Positions 6,196-6,250 of a stretch of 6,250 nt of DNA are shown here, one piece after another (the first letter of the stretch is position 1; each line of letters begins with the position of its first letter). The DNA comes from Bacteroidota bacterium (GTDB taxonomy: Bacteria > Bacteroidota > Ignavibacteria > Ignavibacteriales > Ignavibacteriaceae). Location of the stretch: positions 1 through 6,250 of the forward strand of contig JAJRSV010000367.1 of the NCBI GenBank assembly GCA_024278655.1, written 5' to 3'. Below the pieces are notes generated by a model. The model was not told the DNA's origin. It searched no databases and saw only the letters and a list, made by a program, of their open reading frames with translations. The position numbers were made by a program, and so were the translations under genes.

Positions 6196-6250
6196 ATTTT
6201 TACCCGGCTTGAGGTGGTTACCTTATTTGGCTGTGATTTTGTTTGCTTCT

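Noticed and set aside
6223..6250. Possible C-terminal tail of another minus-strand gene (EANKITAK then TAA)
   Set aside because: Eight codons at the window edge are too few to support a gene; other frames also stop nearby. The bases beyond the right edge would decide it.

Overview
The window is about 6.2 kb of compact chromosomal DNA with five protein-coding genes, all on the minus strand (read from high to low coordinates). The protein styles point to the Bacteroidota / Chlorobiota / Ignavibacteriota (FCB) group, most likely an Ignavibacteria-like lineage. The reasons are a TonB-dependent receptor with an N-terminal carboxypeptidase-regulatory-like domain, AT-rich start regions with little or no Shine-Dalgarno signal at four of the five genes, moderate-to-low GC, and a secreted beta-rich protein of a type I associate with that group. 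The phylum placement is inferred from protein style only; no marker gene is present.

Layout in order of transcription. (1) 6106-6250: upstream non-coding stretch with a plausible sigma-70-like promoter. (2) 5266-6105: an uncharacterised exported protein of 279 aa, with a signal peptide, a beta-sandwich-like N-terminal half, one hydrophobic segment and an outer-membrane-barrel-like C-terminal half. (3) 5198-5265: a short gap containing an 11-bp inverted repeat that reaches the start region of the next gene. (4) 2666-5197: a TonB-dependent outer-membrane receptor of 843 aa. (5) 2572-2665: a gap with a possible Bacteroidota-type promoter. (6) xseA (1381-2571) and xseB (1116-1352): the large and small subunits of exodeoxyribonuclease VII. 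(7) dxs (1-1096): the N-terminal 365 residues of 1-deoxy-D-xylulose-5-phosphate synthase, which runs off the left edge.

The genes form two functional blocks. The exported protein and the receptor are both envelope proteins and may be co-transcribed. xseA, xseB and dxs are separated by only 28 and 19 bases and look like one housekeeping operon joining a single-strand DNA nuclease to the first step of non-mevalonate isoprenoid synthesis. A related linkage (xseB-ispA-dxs) is known in proteobacteria; here ispA is absent between xseB and dxs.

I saw no tRNA, rRNA, CRISPR, insertion sequence, prophage or defence genes, and no convincing rho-independent terminator. The window is mostly ordinary housekeeping and envelope DNA. 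The least-described item is the 279-aa exported protein paired with the receptor.
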